The notes under the pieces were generated by a model. The model was not told the DNA's origin and did no database searches. It saw only the letters and a program-made list of their open reading frames with translations. The translations under genes were made by a program, and so were the position numbers. From Thereva unica (lineage: Eukaryota; Arthropoda; Insecta; Diptera; Therevidae), in contig OX465281.1 in NCBI GenBank assembly GCA_949987705.1, forward strand, positions 238,597,143 through 238,661,142: a stretch of 64,000 nt of DNA, in the 5' to 3' direction. Within the stretch, counting starts at the first letter, position 1. Each line of letters opens with the position of its first letter. Below are positions 1-11,409 of the stretch, piece by piece.

Positions 1-64
1 CTCAATCCCGCAATCCCGCGGGATCGAGGTCAACAATCCCGCGGATCCGCGGTATTTGCGGGAC
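1..64. repeat. GC-rich short inverted-repeat tract
   Basis: The first 60 bases contain several overlapping copies of a CCCGCGGG-like palindrome next to GATC in an otherwise AT-rich region. It looks like the edge of a repeat that continues to the left of the window. No gene is visible from 1 to about 1150; the sequence is AT-rich and non-coding by eye. Confidence 0.35.
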
Positions 65-1159
65 TACAAAACAATTCGTAGATTTTGTTCTAAAAGGTTA
101 TGTTCATTAATTCATGAAGTATTATATAAAATAAAAGCGTAACAAACTACAGTCAAACAAGACCAATTCTAAACTACGCTGGAATTTTCTTACATAGAAA
201 ATAAATTTTAATTTCGAACTTGCTCTCCATCAGAGCTTATGCTAGTTTAGAAATGGCCTGAATACTTTGTTTGACAGACTCAGTTATTCGTTTGAAATAC
301 AATTGCCGCGAGGATAATCCCCTTACTACTAAGTTTCCATATAGAGTTTACGATGGGTTTTCTCAAAGTAGAAACGGAGGTTGAGTAAAGTTTCTTTAAC
401 CAGTCCGGTTCACCCAAGTTTTGCATATGTGTGCGATTCAGTCTCCGTTATTGCATATATTCCAAAGGCGACGCAATGTAATATTACTTATCTGACACTT
501 TCGCCCAGAGCCGTCATGGAAATGCTGTCTTTTTCCCTATGCACTTTTTATGACATTAAAAATTTGTAAGAAACAATATGTGGTAATTTAATTCTTATCC
601 ATGTTTACGGAAGAAAATGCGAATATGTATGTATCATTTGAAAACCGAGTGATCGACTTCCACCGACCGGTACACAAATTAAGTTCACTGTTTTGGCCTG
701 AAAATAAAAAATATTAAAAGAAAAAAAATCAATCCAAAACAGACGTAAACAAACCTGTCAGACGCCGGCCCGATATACCATAGTCATGACCACAGGCTAA
801 AAAGAAAAGTAATAAATAAAAAATGATCACAAAAAAATTACCTGTAACATTATCCTAAAATCCTGTCCGCTTCCTTCCTAAAAATAAATAAAATAAATCA
901 AAATAGAAAAAAACTATAAGAAACAAACAAACACTTACCTTATGTCACCCAGTAATAACAAAAAGGGCTTTAAGGAAAGCTTTAATCACGAAAATGGTCT
1001 AAATTCCAACCACTGTAAAATGATCGTGCCGTGGTGAAAAAGCTCCACCAAGCGCCATCTTTCATTTCGACAGAGGAAGAGAAATAAAAGTTCTTGCACC
1101 GAAGGAAACTGGTCAGTCGATCAGACGAAGTCGTCAGAGAGGCTATCAACGCGTATACG

Positions 1160-1500
1160 TATATTAGGGATTTAGATATTGTCTGGGTTTTTACCGGCAA
1201 TCTGAAAAAGGTTAGACAGGCGTAACAAAAAAAAAAAAAACTTTTATTAATTTTTTAATTGTTCTTTTGGTGATGGATGTCGTATCCCGACAAATTTTTC
1301 ACAAGAAAATATTAGGGCGTAAATAATTGTCGGGTTTTCACCGACAATTCCTGTGTCAGGTTTAGAAAAAATATACTGAATATACGTCATAACCACTGGT
1401 GGCGGATATCACGGTTTATAAAAAACTAACATAAAACATTGATTAGGGCGTAGATAATTGTCGGGTTTTCACCGACAATTAATTTGTTAGGTTTAACATA
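1160..1500. repeat. three-copy hairpin-bearing tandem repeat
   Basis: An imperfect unit of roughly 130-145 bp occurs three times, near 1165, 1311 and 1442. Each unit starts with ATTAGGG-like sequence and carries a hairpin with arms AATTGTCGG and CCGACAATT around a short TTTTCA loop. The second and third copies keep the arms intact; the first is degraded. No coding capacity is seen. It could be a subterminal repeat of a DNA transposon or part of an LTR or untranslated leader of the BEL element downstream; neither is proven. Confidence 0.6.
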
Positions 1501-1989
1501 TAAAAAGTACTAACAACGTAGTTGTGTGGACGCCAAAGTTGGTGGAGGTTTTTTTTTTGCTATAAGTCGAATGTCGACTGTTAATATTTTATTCTCCATC
1601 AGAGATTTACTGCTTAGGAATCTCTGTTGAAGAATCCAATTTAAAACTATATTCTAGCGGTTATATACTGTAATCGCTAAACACTAATTCGGGTAACCAG
1701 ATTTTAGTTGATTTCTGGAACTCACGGCTCGTGATTAGCAGACATCATAAATTAATTTTAAATATTTAAATTGTCAAAGTCGAATCTCGACTAAAAACAA
1801 ATTAAAGGTTGAGCGAAATTCGCTCTATTTTAATTATCTAAATTTCCAATATTGAATCGTAACAAAGTTGCGTATACATAGATCCATAGCGTATGAAAGG
1901 CTTTGACCCTGGTTTAAGAAGTCCAAACCAGTGGCAGGTAAAAAACATTATAGGCTGTAAATTAAAAAAGGACAGCAAAAAAGGGGAGA

Positions 1990-2069
1990 AGACTGCGAAT
2001 AAATCGCCATTTCTCCTGTATGCACTGAATACTGCGAATAAATCGCCATTTCATCCTGTGTGCACTGAA
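1990..2069. repeat. tandem pair of about 40 bp
   Basis: Two adjacent near-identical units of 39 and 40 bp, each containing CGAATAAATCGCCATTTC and ending TGCACTGAAT, sit upstream of the BEL-type element. They differ by one substitution and a one-base indel. Confidence 0.7.
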
Positions 2070-2573
2070 TCCCGCAAGGTCATACAGATCTAAGTCGGGT
2101 TACAGTGGAAGCACAAGCGATTAACAAAAACAATTATTGGTCAGCTACAGCAGCTGGAATACAACCGGGACACTGTGGTGACCTAATTATATTCTGAATA
2201 GAGAAATAAGGAACAAAAGTAAAGAACATTGAATTTGAAATATAGATTGAATGATTTACTAATAATTACATTTTCAGATAAATAAAGGCAGCAGTAATAG
2301 TATAAGTAGTTATAAGCAATTTGAAATTTAAAAACTTAAAAATTGAATATTAAAGTAAAGTAGAGTTTAGAGGAATTTAGAATTAATTAGAAGTGTAATT
2401 TGTAGGAGATAATATAAGTATTTTAAACCATTTTTATCTTTGATTCCGCAACCTTTAACCATTACAGAAAGCTAAAGTAAAAGAAAGGTAAATATTGTGG
2501 GTTCTTCAATTTGGAAGAACTTAAAGTTTATAATAAAAGAATTTTCTTATTATTACGGCTTGCGCCGTAACAT

Positions 2574-2591
2574 TGGTCCTTCGAGCCGGAT
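2574..2591 (+). other. candidate primer-binding site of BEL/Pao element
   Basis: The run TGGTCCTTCGAGCCGGAT follows a small hairpin (TTACGGC / GCCGTAA, 2552-2569) and an ACA-like terminus, about 120 bp ahead of the BEL gag frame. A TGG start right after a candidate LTR end is what a tRNA-primed retroelement shows. The left end of the 5' LTR could not be fixed because no 3' LTR is present in the window. Confidence 0.5.
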
Positions 2592-2714
2592 AAAAATGGT
2601 CAAATAGTTATATCCTATAAATTTACAATTAGATAAAAATTAGTAAATCATTCAAACGTTTAAGTATTTTCGGGATTATTTTGGTTTAGTAGTTGTAGTT
2701 CAATTAACGACAAA

Positions 2715-4346
2715 ATGAAAACTACATTAAAAATGCAAGGCACGTTGGAGACACAGCTAAGGCAGACAATCTCCAACTATAATAAGACTTCCAAGCATAG
2801 AAGAACGGCAGGTTATATAAAAGGGAAGATCGAAACTATTAAAATAATATGGGAAAGGTTTGAGAGTAATTACCTAGAATTAGGTGCAGCCGATGTTACT
2901 AGCATCAAAGACGAAAGTGTCCGGGATGAAGTAATTCGGTACGTACAAGGCACTCAGTTTCAGGAATTTGAGGAATCATACTCAGAATTCATGGGTGACT
3001 TGCAAGATGCGCTAGAGGCATGCATTGCTCAGAAAGCTGAAGAATCGAAACAAAAGGTTCAAGTTAGTGAGCAAACAAGCGCACCCAAGGCCATTGTAAA
3101 ACTTCCGACCATTGAAATTCCAAAGTTCGATGGCCAATATACTTCATGGAGGACTTTCCATGATCGTTTCGTATCATTGATACACAGTGAAGAACGACTG
3201 ACAGCAGTCGATAAACTTCATTATTTAAAAAACAGTCTCACAGGGGAAGCTCGAAGAGACTTAGACGCGTTTGATATGACGTCAGAAAATTATGCGCCAG
3301 CATGGGAATTATTATGCAAACGCTACAACAAGCGGAGGCTATTAATATACGCCCAATTTAAATTATTATTTAATCAATCGAAGATTAAAAATGAGTCTTA
3401 TAAAGACATAAGAGCAGTGTTAGATGAACTGCATCGCGTTAAGCATGGCTTACAAGTCCTTAAGGTCGATATTACCAACTGGGATCCCATATTTGTTTAT
3501 GCAACGGCACAAAGATTACCGGATAAAACACGAAATCTTTGGGAACAGTTGATTGCTAAATCGGACGATTTGCCGTCGTTAGCAGATTTAAGCAAATTTA
3601 TGGAAGCAAGGTATCGCAGTTTAGAAGCCACCAAAGATATTAATCAAAATATATCAAATCGAGAAGTTAGAAAGGGTGGCAAGGATCGGAATCGAACTGC
3701 GAGTTATCATATAAGCCAACACAATGTTGACAAACAAGGCAGAGATAATTGTTGGCGAGAAAATAAAGAAAGGTATCAACAAAGAGGGTTTGTAAATAAT
3801 AACAAGGGGGATTATAGAAAGTTGAAAGCCAGGAACGTTCACTGTCTAATGTGCAGACAACAACATTTCCTATCTCAATGCCAAACATTCAAGAGTTTGG
3901 ACATGAACGCGAGACGGAGATGGCTGACAGAAAATAGGGTGTGTGATAACTGCCTGAGGTCACATCCAAATGCAACATGCACCAGCAGCAATAGGTGTCC
4001 CCAATGTGGAAAAAAGCATCATGTGTTGTTGCATGATGGATCCACACAAGAGGGAAGTTGTCAGGGAAAAGTAGATAAGAAAGAGGAGAATCCCAAGAAT
4101 CAAACTGTTACCAACTGCAATTATAGAAGGAATAACACGCAATCAATGCTAGCGACAGCATTGGTAAAAATTAAGGATGATAAAGGAACTCATCTGACTC
4201 TGCGAGCGCTAATCGATCCTGGATCGCAGAGCTCGTTCATAACCGAAACGGCATATCAATCCTTACAAGCGGATACCATACCATACCATACCAGCAAAGT
4301 GACAAAATTTTGTATGAAGCGGAACATCTGTATTACAGATATTTAA
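2715..4346 (+). pseudogene. BEL/Pao retrotransposon gag-protease remnant
   Basis: This 543-codon frame encodes the Gag of a BEL/Pao LTR retrotransposon plus the start of its aspartic protease. An N-terminal coiled region (about residues 1-125) is followed by the conserved Gag segment with IPKFDGQYTSWRTF near residue 135. Two cysteine-rich knuckles lie near 375-440 (CLMC...C, then CDNC...C and CPQC...H). The protease active-site motif ALIDPGSQSSFI, typical of peptidase family A17, is near residue 500. Reading frame is lost near 4270, where CCATA-type repeats abut an oppositely oriented RTE endonuclease fragment; reverse transcriptase and integrase are absent here. A BEL integrase piece at 11.8-12.5 kb is on the other strand and need not come from this copy. 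The ATG at 2715 fits the leader after the primer-binding site. Confidence 0.88.
4272..4292. repeat. short CCATA microsatellite
   Basis: About four CCATA units mark the junction where the BEL protease frame ends. The adjoining non-LTR fragment lies on the opposite strand, so this may be its short 3' tail after truncation. Confidence 0.6.
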
Positions 4347-4976
4347 GTCTGTGGTTCCACCTACCATGAGTTGGTGGGAACTACAAAAGTCAACGAAAAG
4401 CTCACCATTGTTATTGGTAACTTGGCTTAGACCTTGATTTCCAATTGTTTGTTCAAGGCCGGTGTTGTCACGGCCGATCTGTGCGTTTAAGTCACCCATT
4501 AATACAATGATGTCTCCCCTTGGAATAGAGCGAATAACCTCATTCAGCCGCAAATAGAACTCGTCTTTGATGTCATCTTCAGCGTCTTCAGTTGGAGCAT
4601 AGCATTGGACTACCGTAGTACTTCTTAGTCTGGTACGCAGGCGCACGGTAATAATCCTCTCAGAAACTGGTGACCAGCTAATGAGGCTGGACCTGGCTTC
4701 TTTGGTGAGTATTACACCAACGCCACTCCTACGGCTTTCAGTTTCGTTTCTCCCAGAATATAAAAAGGACTCACCATTTGGGCAGATATGTTCCCCCGCA
4801 TCGGGCCATCTGGTCTCGCTAAGTCCCATGATCTTGATTTTATATCGATTCATCTCGTTGAGGACTTCATCCAGCCGTCCCTCAGCAAGCAGTGTTCTCA
4901 CATTCCATGATCCGATTCGTGTCCTTGTTCGAAAAGCAAAGGTCGTCGTCGTGTTGTCCATCCGGTTCCGAGGCAT
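4340..4976 (-). pseudogene. RTE-type non-LTR endonuclease fragment
   Basis: The minus-strand frame encodes the N-terminal apurinic-like endonuclease of a non-LTR retrotransposon. Visible motifs are SWNVRTLLAEGRLDEVL (substrate-strand motif), GLSETRW (catalytic Glu), the GVGVIL strand, VVQCYAPTED and LMGDLNAQIG (catalytic Asp/Asn). The frame is lost after about residue 210, before the C-terminal SDH motif, and no RT follows, so the copy is truncated at its 3' side against the BEL remnant. Motif spacing fits the RTE/craft group better than Jockey. It begins at an ATG at 4976 with a leader upstream. Confidence 0.85.
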
Positions 4977-5400
4977 TGTTTGCCGATTCGTAGCAATGGT
5001 GTTTTTTATGGGAGCGGGTTGCTAACCCTCAGCCCAACCGACTTAAAGCTCTGTTTTGTGGCGCAGAGAGCTCGCCATTCGCCCGTCTCCCGTTAGCTCG
5101 TTCCGAAGAAGTACCCCAGGGGGCACCGCGGGGAGGTGGGATTAGGACTTGCTAACAGGTCTGCTAGGTGTTCGTCTGCAGTGACTTTCCTCGGATTTTG
5201 GCAGAGGTGGCAAATCGGGTACCACTGCTTTCCGAGGTCTTTGTTAGCCGTTTGCCCCCCTGCTAACAGGGGGGCACGTACAGCACGTACCAACGTACGC
5301 ATGTATCTGTCCCCAGTTCAAGTGTCCTTTACGCGTGCTGCCCATACAGGACCATATCCAACGATGCGACGTGCATGATAGCGAGAGTTATACCCTTACA
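4977..5400 (-). other. GC-rich leader of the RTE-type fragment
   Basis: This stretch upstream (minus strand) of the endonuclease is GC-rich compared with its surroundings and has no conserved coding sequence. It is best read as the 5' untranslated region of the same non-LTR copy. The stretch from 5400 to 5860 holds no feature I recognise apart from short GGGTGG/CCACCC alternations near 5800-5860. Confidence 0.45.
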
Positions 5401-5869
5401 GATACTGGCGAGAGAAGGCATGCGTTTCTAAAATCCAGAATATGTTAGAGGGGAAGTCAGTGCGACGGCAGATGACGCACTGCGAGTCTGTAACGTAATG
5501 GTAAGGCAAGTGAGACAATTCTGTCAAGAGTCGGTGGGTCCTCAGACTTATCCCAAACGTAGATCGATGGGTTTCGAGGGAGTGTGGGGAAGTTAATTAC
5601 GACGTCACACATTTCTTGAGTGGAAATGGATGATATAGAAAATACCTCCATCGAACGAAAGCTCAGCGCTATCACTGGAATGACTAGGTGTGCAGGATAA
5701 TGCATCATACGTTTTCTTTTATTTTATGAGGTTCGGCGAATATATTCTGGAACGCAGGAGGCATTCTTCATGTAACACGCTCATTTATTCTCAAACTCCG
5801 GGTGGGTAATTTACCCACTCAGAATTTTCCGGGTGGTTAGTGCTACCCACCATACCCACATTATCCGCC

Positions 5870-6540
5870 GGCTATGTCCAAGTATTGTTATTTCTGTGTG
5901 ATTCTTCTTCAATGGCCTTCTTCCAAAATTCACAGTTTAGACCATTAACTGCCTCCTGATAAATATTTGGTATTTCAATCTCCATTATATTTGCCACCTC
6001 ATTTCCAAGTTGTCTTGGTCGTAATACTATATCATTGCGGTCCTCTATATCTAGAGGGATGCCGTCTATCTTCTACACTCTGCATACTGTCACTGGATCC
6101 TCTTCAGTCGTTCTGTCAGTGAAATTGGCTAATTTTCTTTATCCTTATCCTCTATATTAGTTTGTGCGAAATTTTGTCTTTGTCCTCATCAAATTTGACA
6201 TCTCATGATATTGTTATTTTTCTAGTAATTTCTTCCTTTTCTCTTTTGGAATATGAAGGTGTCCATTTGAGCCGAATATTCTTATAGGTATGCTGGAAGT
6301 AAGGCATATACTCGTACCAGAGTTCATGGGGTGTTAGATTTGGAGTTTGAGTAGATGATCTTCGGTTTAATAAATATACAGCACCGTTTACCACTTCTGC
6401 CCATAAGTTCAGAAGAACATCTGTTGTTGAATATATCATCGATCAGGCGCTTTCGATTATTGTTCTCATTGCCCTTTGAACTCTACCAATTTGTTGAGGG
6501 ATATATGGCCCTTGTATTTTTTTTTTAGCTCTTGACAACA
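5870..6540 (-). pseudogene. Ty1/copia polyprotein remnant
   Basis: Read on the minus strand, 6540 to about 6250 encodes the end of a copia integrase: PQQIGRVQRAMRTIIESA, then LNLWAEVVNGAVYLLNR and PHELWYE. The stretch 6065-5895 matches the start of a copia reverse transcriptase (PNIYQEAVNG...WKKAIEEE). The order integrase then RT is diagnostic of Ty1/copia. In-frame stops and shifts separate the pieces, and no protease, RNase H or LTR was found, so this is a short relic. Its upstream side is cut off next to OR exon 1 copy a. Confidence 0.82.
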
Positions 6541-6771
6541 GCGCTCTTTATCGCGTTTAAGATTATCCTTTTTTTTTCAAGCTGGTGTAAACCATGCACA
6601 TTCACAAAATTTCATTGAATTCGGTTGGGCGGTTTCAGAGATTAGCGTGTACGTCGCAAAATGTACTGCACTTAAAAAATTGTATTTATTAAGATTTTGT
6701 AGTATGTAAACTGTACAGTACCTATTATATGTAATTTTCTTTTTCTTAATATAATGCAGATTGATACTCAC

Positions 6772-6954
6772 CTGTAGCATAGTTCCGCAAAATAAAGTTA
6801 TCATAAACAGTAATCCTCGTAGATAATGAAACAGCTTGTGCCTGTCGTTAGAATATACTACGAGTCCACAAACTCTAAATGGACGAAGGGCCTGGTAAAT
6901 TAACTCATTTTTACCGAAATCGGCAGGTACTTTAAAAAATGTGAAAGAATCCAT
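6772..6954 (-). CDS. odorant receptor exon 1, copy a
   Basis: This is a 183-bp first coding exon (61 residues, starting MDSFTFFKVPADF) that ends at a consensus donor, CTACAG then GTGAGT at 6771. The encoded segment is a short cytoplasmic start followed by a first membrane helix (LLFMITLFCGTMLQ), as in insect odorant receptors, seven-transmembrane ligand-gated channel subunits of sensory neuron dendrites. The peptide is identical to exon 1 copy b at 20556-20738. Downstream on the minus strand (below 6772) no matching exons 2-9 are found within the window, only copia, RTE and BEL relics. It is therefore either an orphan exon or the start of a gene continuing beyond the window. Confidence 0.72.
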
Positions 6955-7417
6955 CTTTAAGAAAGAGTTGGCGTCTTGTATTTTTCACTTTATTGAATCT
7001 TAGTTTAGCACAGAAACGAACACTAGGGGCTGCTTTTGCAAACTAAAGTCGCGATTAAATATTTTCTTTTTATATACTCCTGCAGTAATGAATAATTTAC
7101 CTGTATCTAGTAATCATCCAACTGCGAAAAGGCGCTATTAAAGATTCAACAAAGCTGAGATATAGACAATGGAAATACACGCACGTTTTTAGTTCACAGG
7201 GTGATACAATATTCAAAAATGTGATAATTGTTGGTTCTTTAGTTATATATTTACTTTATTTTTTGGCACATATACAAAGATTAAAATCTACATACGGGCA
7301 GTCCTAGTGAGGAAACCACAATGGAACCTAAGTTTCAACAGTTGCCCGAATGTTTTGCGAATGATGGAACTAACATGATCGCAGTAGGTCATTATGATGT
7401 TCAACATAACTCCTAGA

Positions 7418-8700
7418 TTAGACCTCTAGACCCCTTTGGAACACCCTAACACGCGTTTTGAATGAACTAATAGCGCAAAGGTCAGCACGAAGAGTGGCAG
7501 AAGGAGAGAAAAAGATGCAATGAAACTTTGAAGGATTAAGTTGAAGCAAGTTTGAGGTCGACCAGGAAGAAACACCGCGTTGGTCAGCAGCAAGCTCCTT
7601 CGCACATCTTTGAATCTGATCATTGGGCGATGAGATATAAAGTTGCACATCGTCAGTGTACATATGAATCTTAGAATATGTTACTACCGAAGGAAGATCG
7701 TTAATAAAAATGCTGAATAGGAGAGGACCCAGAATGGAACATTGGGGTACGCCCGCAAGAGGTAGAGCTATCGAGGAACTACAACCACCAAGTACAACTT
7801 TCTGAGAGCCGTTGGTCAAAAAGCTTTGCGGCAGATTGATAGCAGAAGTAGAAAAATGGACACTAAAGGAGAGTTTCTGCAAAATAGGCAGCAAACGTGG
7901 CGAACGTCGAGAGAGTTTCGGATATTAGTTGTAACTTTGAGGAGCGCGGTTTCGCAGCTGTGGTACTTGCGAAGTTCCAACTGCCAGACATTCAAGAATC
8001 GAAGACAATCACAATACTTAAGGATCTGAGATGCTATCAACTTTTCAAGAACCTTAGCCAGAAATGGAAGAATACTAATAGGCCGAAAATCAAATGTACA
8101 AGCAGAATATGGGTATTTGGGTATTGGTATACGAACAGCTTCGAATACGAAGGAAATTTAGATACTGTGAGGTAGTGATGAGCACTAATCTAGTCTTGAA
8201 ACTAATCTAGTCTTGTTCTTGTTAAGTCTGTCTTGTTTTTGTTCTTGCAACTAAGTCTTGTTCTTGTTTTTGTTCTTGCTAAATGTGCAAGAACAAGACA
8301 AGACTACAAGAACAAAACCATTTTTGCTCATCATTACTGCGAGGCAAGAGAAAATGTGAGTTAAGACGGGCAACAGACATGAAATGAGCATATTTAGAAA
8401 CCTAGGCGAGATCTTATCACTACCAGTCGCTTTAGATTTAACAGAACTTAGAGCAGTGAGCATTTCGAGGGGGTCCACACAACGATAGCTGAACCCATCA
8501 ATTGAAGGAGTGAAAGGGAGATTTTTTGGGTCCGGGAATGTTGGTTTAGGGTTTCAGGACAGAGGTTGAAGGCGGTGACTTCTTTTTCAGAATTAATACC
8601 CAAATGGCGCAAATTATTCCATACAGTTTCAATGACAAGGAAAGATCAAGTTTACGAGCGTAAAAATTCCTCTGTGCTTCCTTAATTTTAGGTACAACTA
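7418..8700 (-). pseudogene. Jockey/CR1-type RT fragment, copy a
   Basis: Minus-strand pieces of one reverse transcriptase are scattered over three frames. In order they are a finger segment near 8478-8340 (KATGSDKISPRFLN), KYHSCETALLKVT near 7950, and GVPQCSILGPLLFSIFINDLP with YTDDVQLYI in place of YADD near 7750-7650. Frameshifts and a MITE insertion at 8174-8338 break the gene. The motif style (ILGPLLFSIFINDLP) is that of the Jockey/CR1 group and resembles the elements at 36.5 and 62.7 kb. It lies upstream of OR exon 1 and was duplicated with it. Confidence 0.85.
8174..8338. mobile_element. small hAT-like MITE, copy a
   Basis: A 165-bp insertion in the RT fragment has inverted ends AGTGATGAGCA and TGCTCATCATTACT and an interior built of CTTGTTCTTG repeats that are partly palindromic. 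The flanks GTGAGGT and GCGAGGC resemble a decayed target duplication. The terminal motif is reminiscent of hAT-type ends, but no transposase is present. Confidence 0.6.
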
Positions 8701-8839
8701 TGTTCCAAATACGCTTATAAGATCTTCAGCAGAATCATTGTTGACTTTTTGTACCCATTGGTCTTCTATAGCGACAAGTAACTCCTCAATCGAATTTTCT
8801 CACTTAGTTTTTTCAGCTGACGTCCGAGCTGCACATCTC

Positions 8840-9086
8840 TGCCGTGCAAAGGACAAAAGACCTAAATGCAAAAAGCTCGATTTGAGTAAAACGCGTTTCA
8901 AGTGTTTTTTTGTTACTTTCTGTAAAATAAGAAAATGAAGTTTATTCAAATTATCTAAACTTAGATAATTTGAATAAACTTCATTTGCATTTTCTTATTT
9001 TACGGAAAGTAACAAAAAAACAACTTGAAACGCGTTTTACTCGAATCGAGCTTTTTGCATTTAGGTCTTTTGTCCTTTGCACGGCA
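8840..9086. repeat. foldback inverted repeat
   Basis: Arms at 8840-8958 and 8961-9086 are near-perfect inverted copies separated by two bases, centred on AAACTTAGATAATTTG. One small indel separates the arms. The outer ends read TGCCGTGCAAAGGACAAAAG. It starts just right of the duplicated block. No open reading frame of interest is present. It could be a foldback MITE or an inverted duplication. Confidence 0.88.
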
Positions 9087-9099
9087 GATCTGGTCATAG

Positions 9100-9780
9100 C
9101 AGATTTGAATTTGTCATTTGAATTGGAACACAATTTACAAATTCGTCGGTCATACTACCGCGGCCATTTTGAATTTATAATTTTTGACCACAAATTCGTT
9201 ATTTGCAGCCCCTAGATACCCACTTTCATTGGAAGCCGAACAAAAAATTTACAAATTCAATTATATTTGCGCTGCCATTTTGAATTTCAGCCATATTTCG
9301 GCGGCCATTTTACATTTTTCGAAACTTGGCTTCGACATGCACCATGAGAAACCCCTACGGACCAAAATTTCGAAGCTCTGCAATAATTTTCAACGAAGCT
9401 CTCTATGACAGCGCCATCTAGGAGTGGCTTTAGAAAATAATAGAATAGCTTATCTTCTTTCTGTTAATGTAAATCGGTTGCGGTGTAGGAGCCTATTACG
9501 AAAATACTATTCTCTAATGGACAAGCTGATTGGGGTATACCCGTCAGTACTTGGTCCAGGGCCCAATTAGCCATATTTCGACGTTTCCCCGAGAAGTTAT
9601 TAAACAATATTTATTGCGTGCACAGGAATTTGGAAAAGGTTTGTTTCTTAAATTGTATGTGAATTGTAACCACACGCGCACACACCCTATATTGAACAAA
9701 ACAAATTAATTATTGTTTTGCTTTATTTGAAAATTTAATCAAGTGAAAGTGTGCAAATTTGAAAACAACAATCTACTAAA
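9100..9780. other. unassigned repeat-like sequence
   Basis: Several GCCATTTTGAATTT-like phrases recur between 9150 and 9330. The rest is AT-rich non-coding sequence between the foldback and the last exon of the OR gene. I see no gene here. Confidence 0.4.
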
Positions 9781-9797
9781 TTTTACGAATCCTTGGT

Positions 9798-11363
9798 TTA
9801 AGCATGATTAATATTCCTTAGCATGGTGAAGTATCCATAAGCGCCCTGCATTATCTGAAATTAGGTTTGTCAAAAAATATAGTAAGTTTTACCAATAACA
9901 GTTGGTATTTACCGATACAAATGTAGTTAGATCCATGTCGATGAATACAGCTCTCATTTGGATTGGTCTCGTCAAATAAATCATCATTAATAATCCCATT
10001 TTTTTAATTGGCAATGGAAACTCGTACCATGTTGATAGGTAGAATGAAGTTGATAGTGTGCTCCACTAAATAACAATAGATAAGTAATGCAATCTCAAAG
10101 CAACGATACATAAATATGAGTGGCTGGATTTGAATTGAAATTTTTATTTAACTCATCGTTCCAACTATAATCATTTTAACGATAAGCGACCAATCCTCTA
10201 AGCCTTAGAGTCTAAGGAGTAACAATATGAGGGTATGTAGGATAAGGTGTAACGTACCTGGTGGCATATTTCCGTTGCAATTGCATGGTAAAATAATTGG
10301 GTGAGACATACAATTAAAAAAGCTAGTACCGTCATCAATGAGCTTGTACTTCGTTCAAAGTTACTCTAAAATGAATTTAATTTTTATAGAAAATTAGTAC
10401 TTCAAAGAAAATGAGTATTTCGTACCTCAGTGAAGTAGTATAGCAAGAGGCAAATGAAAATGGAAAATAGAATAAAATCCATAAAAATTAAAGATGATAT
10501 GAAAGAGCAAATCTTTTCGATAAACCTAAAATATTAAACAATATTTTGATTTACTTTTACATTAAGTTTATTTTTAAGATTTTATTCACTTTTTAATTCT
10601 TATTTGCTTCTCAACGAGTGATGCCATTTCTTTCCTGAGTTTGGAGGTAGGAATGTCCTGAAAAGTGCCTCAATAAATAATGCTCATTTCTTTAAAATTG
10701 CTTTAGACTTACTCCCAGATTTTCTAACTGCAGCTTAAGAAATTTCAAATCATAGATGGGAAACAGCAATAGGTTAGTAATAATTATTGGCCATCCTGAA
10801 AAACAAATTGCTTGGCCAAAGCAAAATATTATCGGTAAAATATAAATAAAACAAAAATTATTTGTTAAATTTTTAAATGGATACATGAGCAACAAAAACG
10901 GGGTATCTTGATCATCAAGAACCTAGAAATAAAAGGTTATATTTATTCGTCCTTACAACATTTTAGGTAACTCACATATCCATCCTGGAATATTTCCGGT
11001 TTCCGAGCCATTGTAACTAAACATTCACCTGTTAACATAGTTACCGCACAAATAAGGCTACCAATAATAAAATTATAGACAAAGTTGGAATAAAACTTGA
11101 AGTCCTTATAGAGTTGCCTTTCAGAAGGTCCTTTAGCGTTCTGTAAATTATTTAAGTGTTCCCCCACATAAGAGACGAGATTGAAGAAGTCTACGGAAAA
11201 AACCCAAAAAATTAAAGAAAATTTAACAAGAAGTGTATTTACCTTTGAAAGAAACGAGGACCTTTATAAATTGACAATTGTTTAATAAAAGTTCAATTGC
11301 GCATGCAATTGCTATTGTGATATTATTCAAGTGGTACGAAGAAGACTGTTGCAATGCATAAAC
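9798..11363 (-). CDS. odorant receptor gene, exons 2-9
   Basis: Insect seven-transmembrane odorant receptor, expected to pair with Orco in sensory neuron dendrites. Minus-strand exons: 11363-11243, 11190-10976, 10922-10713, 10657-10590, 10525-10426, 10365-10258, 10065-9913 and 9854-9798 (stop TAA at 9800-9798). Every junction has GT/AG, and the phases agree throughout. The coding length is 343 residues; the 61-residue exon 1 at 20738-20556 ends in the phase that exon 2 needs, giving about 404 residues, usual for the family. Family landmarks are the late helix LIVCLTQLFYHAIATEICHQ (exon 7) and the C-terminal WYEFPLPIKKMGLLMMI, MDLTTFVS and AYGYFTMLRNI (exons 8-9). Most introns are under 200 bp, but intron 1 is about 9.2 kb and packed with transposons. 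No internal stop was seen; expression is not shown. Confidence 0.88.
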
Positions 11364-11409
11364 CTAGAATTGAAAAAACAAATTGCTGATTTAAAAAATA
11401 TCCAGAATT

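Larger units (their letters stand above)
6752..8749. repeat. segmental duplication, copy a (about 2 kb)
   Basis: This block is nearly identical to 20536-22520 in the same orientation, with a handful of substitutions and small indels. It contains OR exon 1, its upstream flank, a non-LTR RT fragment and a small MITE. The MITE is present in both copies, so it was inserted before the duplication. The left edge corresponds to a TA where copy b is interrupted by a Tc1 end; the right edge falls within a TTGACTTTT motif. Confidence 0.92.

Noticed and set aside
9798..11363. A gustatory receptor instead of an odorant receptor
   Set aside because: The C-terminal exons lack the TYhhhhhQF signature of gustatory receptors and match the OR pattern LMMI...MDLTTFVS...AYGYFTMLR.
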